Shown here one piece after another: positions 61,681-64,000 of a DNA stretch of 64,000 nt. Every line of letters begins with the position of its first letter. Positions within the stretch are counted from its first letter, which is position 1. Below the pieces are notes generated by a model. It was not told where the DNA came from and searched no databases. It saw only the letters and a list, made by a program, of their open reading frames with translations. Origin of the DNA: Helichrysum umbraculigerum. Lineage: Eukaryota > Streptophyta > Magnoliopsida > Asterales > Asteraceae. The translations under genes and the position numbers were made by a program. The stretch covers positions 70,033,837-70,097,836 of the forward strand of contig CATIUR010000004.1 in the NCBI GenBank assembly GCA_949592205.1, given 5' to 3'.

Positions 61681-62584
61681 TTAAATGATAATCATCGTGT
61701 ATACAGCCATGAGCACATAGTTGAGCTTAACTCGAGGGCCGGGTCCCCTATAGAGAATTCCGGGCGAGGTGCCTCCACGAATGCCTAATCAACATTCGTC
61801 TTCCCAAATATTAGTACGTCCGTTTACCCGGTTAGTGCTTGCTAACCCGGACGAGGAGGGTCAATCCTATATGGTACCATATACTAATATTCACGCTACA
61901 ACGTATTAACAACTATGCTGACGGAGGACTTTAAATGATTAGTTGAGAAAGACTCATGTAGTATATGAAATGTTTGTACTTGCGTTCACATGTTAAAAAT
62001 GAGCAATATATCACACCCCTGAGTAAAACAGTAAAAAGAGGGGCTATGAGACTCACCTGAGTCTGAATGCGTTTACACAAACGTAAGTTGATTAGCCGAA
62101 TATGAAGTCCAAAGACTTGTAACCTGAGGGTGTCCACGACACGCGATGGTTATAATCTTGATTGGGTATCTCAAAAAATCACCCTTGTAGTTGTTACACA
62201 ACTATATATATGTCCAAATTATTACGATTTGGTTGATTTGTTAAGTGTTTGAAAACATGTACGGCCCGTTGGTGATGGATTTGTAATAATAATCTCAACT
62301 ATTATTATTGTGATTTCGTGGCGTTTTACTTTGAAAAATGTGTTTCGATTGTGTTTTAGAAGCCGTTACGGAATCTAAGTACGGGGGTCCGGGGGCAGCG
62401 CCCCTGGTAGCGGGGTCCAAGGGGCAGAGCCCCTGGCTGGGGTCGAGCTGCCAGGTCAGCTTGGAAAATTTTTATTTCTACTATATTGCTTTGACGAAAA
62501 ACGCATATGGGATCTGAATTCGGGTAAAATCGAGTGATAAATTTTAGGTCTCGACACTTAGTAAAAATCTGAGTTTTCTGTGTT

Positions 62585-62872
62585 TTGCGACACAATATGC
62601 GACATAAAAGTTTGTCATGCGACACAAGGGTTGTGTCGCATAGGAATGCGACACAATGTCTATACGACACAAGGGTTGTGTCGCATAGATGCGAGATGCT
62701 GATTCAACAGCGACATAGTGATTGTGTCGTATGGTGTATGCGACATAGTGGTTGTGTCGCAAGACTTGCGACACTAATTATCTGGTACGACACAAGGTAC
62801 GACACAGGAGGTTTTATACGACACAAGTGGCAAAATACGACACAACATGCGACACAAGGCTTGTGTCGCATG
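62585..62872. repeat. TGCGACACAA hairpin array in the minus-strand LTR
   Basis: About six hairpins with arms TGCGACACAA and TTGTGTCGCA and 3-4 nt loops (GGG, GTGG, GGC), plus unpaired single arms. It has the same motif and position as the array in the solo LTR at 24752, but different numbers and spacing. Confidence 0.85.
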
Positions 62873-63760
62873 GATGAACATCAGCCCAGAAAGTCCGGCT
62901 GTCAAGGTTTTTCCGGCCAAAAATCCGTTTTAAACTCGTTTTCAGGTTATAAAATCGTGTTCTATACATTGTAATGGACATATACAAGTGATAATAACAA
63001 CCACAAATGAAAAATACTAAGAATCGAGAGATTTCGGGATTTTGTCGGAAACTTACAAATTGCCGAAATGAAAATCCAGAAAGATAGGATGATAGATCGA
63101 GATGTCGTGGTCGTTTTGTTCCAAAGAGCCGAGATGATCCAAGCGAGTTTAGTATGTTTATTTTGCGATTTTTAACGAGTTTGGTGGTTTTTCTTTTTAG
63201 AGAGAAAAGAAAAGAGAGAGAGTGAAGGAATGGATGAAATGAAGAAAGAAAAGTGGGAGGTGGGGTTTATCCCCACTTTTCCAGTTTTCGCCCTGCGTTC
63301 CGTGTGGTGTTCGTTTGCTCCGTCGTTTAACGTTAAACAATTATTTACATTTTAATTATAAGTTTTAAAATACGATTTATTATGCGATATATTGTTTAAA
63401 TATTTTACAATTCGATTTATATTTGAGTTATAAAATGTAAGTTTGTTTATTTAGTTTGCGCGTTTTAAACATTTTAAATTGTGTACGTTCTGTTTGTACG
63501 ATACGATTGAATACGAAATATTATCATAATAATATTTTTGACATAAAGTGTTATTTAATAAAATTGGTCACCAACGTCCGTATTAAATTGAATCGAAATA
63601 CATTCGATTTAAGTTGCGTACGATTTAATCAAATCGCATTTTCGTATATATTCAACAATATATATAATTCGATACATTAATTAGCCTAACACAGAACTAA
63701 TTACATGTATTAACATCTGATTAGGCACTAATTACTAGTCCTAATTTGGCGGGTGTTACA

Positions 63761-63772
63761 TTCTCCCCCTGT
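63761..63772 (-). other. Polypurine tract of the right-hand Tekay element
   Basis: The minus strand reads ACAGGGGGAGAA directly before the LTR start at 63760. Confidence 0.8.
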
Positions 63773-63794
63773 TAAGAGAATTTCGTCCCGAAAT

Positions 63795-64000
63795 TTAGCT
63801 CGAAGTCGTGTTTGATGTAGAATCAGTGAATAGTTGCGGATATTTGAGTCGCATTTGGTCTTCCCGTTCCCAGGTGAATTCCGGACCACGCCGCGAATTC
63901 CATCTGACCTTGACGATGGGAATACGACTTTGTTTCAGTTGTTTGACCTCACGGTCCATAATTTCAGCGGGTTCCTCAACGAAGTGAAGTTTATCGTCAA
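63795..64000 (-). CDS. gag-pol: Pol C-terminus (chromodomain end) of a minus-strand Tekay element, partial
   Basis: The last 67 codons of a Tekay polyprotein, ending at TAA 63795-63797 and running off the right edge. The segment has the chromodomain-like pattern: EEPAEIMDREV, a basic KQLKQSR stretch, VKVRWNSRRGPEFTWERE and a YPQLF end. It aligns residue for residue with 16070-16250 of the complete element (FVEEP, RGPEFTWERED, KYP-LF). It lies 34 bases upstream of its LTR. No stops are seen in the visible part. Confidence 0.85.
   Translation of the reverse strand, partial: DDKLHFVEEPAEIMDREVKQLKQSRIPIVKVRWNSRRGPEFTWEREDQMRLKYPQLFTDSTSNTTSS

Larger units (their letters stand above)
61236..63760 (-). 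repeat. 3' LTR of a minus-strand Tekay element
   Basis: 2,525 bp. The minus strand starts TGTAACACCCGCCAAATTAG at 63760 and ends GGGGGTGTTACA at 61236. A polypurine tract and a pol end lie just upstream on the minus strand, so it is a 3' LTR, not a solo LTR. It is related to the LTRs at 24752 and 31577. Confidence 0.9.

Noticed and set aside
1..64000. tRNA, rRNA or organellar inserts
   Set aside because: None recognised; the only tRNA-like text is the two primer binding sites.

Overview
This is repeat-dense nuclear DNA from a plant, almost certainly a eudicot. Evidence: Ty3/gypsy elements of the Tekay (chromodomain) and Athila lineages, a Stowaway MITE, hAT-like and Mutator-like elements, Helitron-type ends, Arabidopsis-type TTTAGGG repeats, and no intact ordinary gene. 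Asteraceae is only a guess, from the style of the LTRs.

Nested layout, left half (1-28790). A truncated Tekay-type LTR (1-507) abuts the 3' end and LTR of a plus-strand Athila element (508-3989). Next comes a minus-strand Athila derivative (3990-5579 and 19974-20823). It was split by a very young, complete 14.4-kb Tekay element (5580-19968; 5-bp duplication CAAGA; two ~3.65-kb LTRs that are almost identical). To its right lies a second, internally deleted minus-strand Athila element (20824-27716). Its 5' LTR was hit by a Tekay-type solo LTR (24752-27678; duplication ATAAT). A truncated minus-strand Tekay-type LTR follows (27717-28790).

Middle (28791-46223). A short non-LTR island holds a gene remnant, a Stowaway MITE and a broken two-exon GRF zinc-finger gene. 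A solo LTR (31577-46218; duplication CTTTC) follows, and an 11.7-kb Athila element lacking reverse transcriptase and integrase (34033-45768; duplication GACAC) sits inside it. Right part (46224-64000): AT-rich DNA with MITEs, a minisatellite inside a foldback element, Helitron-type 3' ends, and a hAT-like element (8-bp duplication) carrying a Mutator-like foldback element (9-bp duplication) whose core is telomere-like. Then come three tandem 0.86-kb repeats, and the 3' LTR and chromodomain end of a minus-strand Tekay element that leaves the window.

Most notable: (1) the young Tekay LTRs carry seven 34-nt units, each predicted to fold into a 15-bp hairpin with a 4-nt loop, with compensating changes between arms; the LTRs differ by exactly one arm plus loop; (2) the other LTR families carry unrelated CpG-containing dyad arrays, in Athila just upstream of the TATA box; (3) the Tekay leader encodes two extra ORFs separated by three tandem covarying hairpins; (4) its gag has an in-frame TAG in a tobamovirus-type readthrough context; (5) two Athila derivatives carry an ORF with a duplicated PF-x3-Q domain where reverse transcriptase would be expected.
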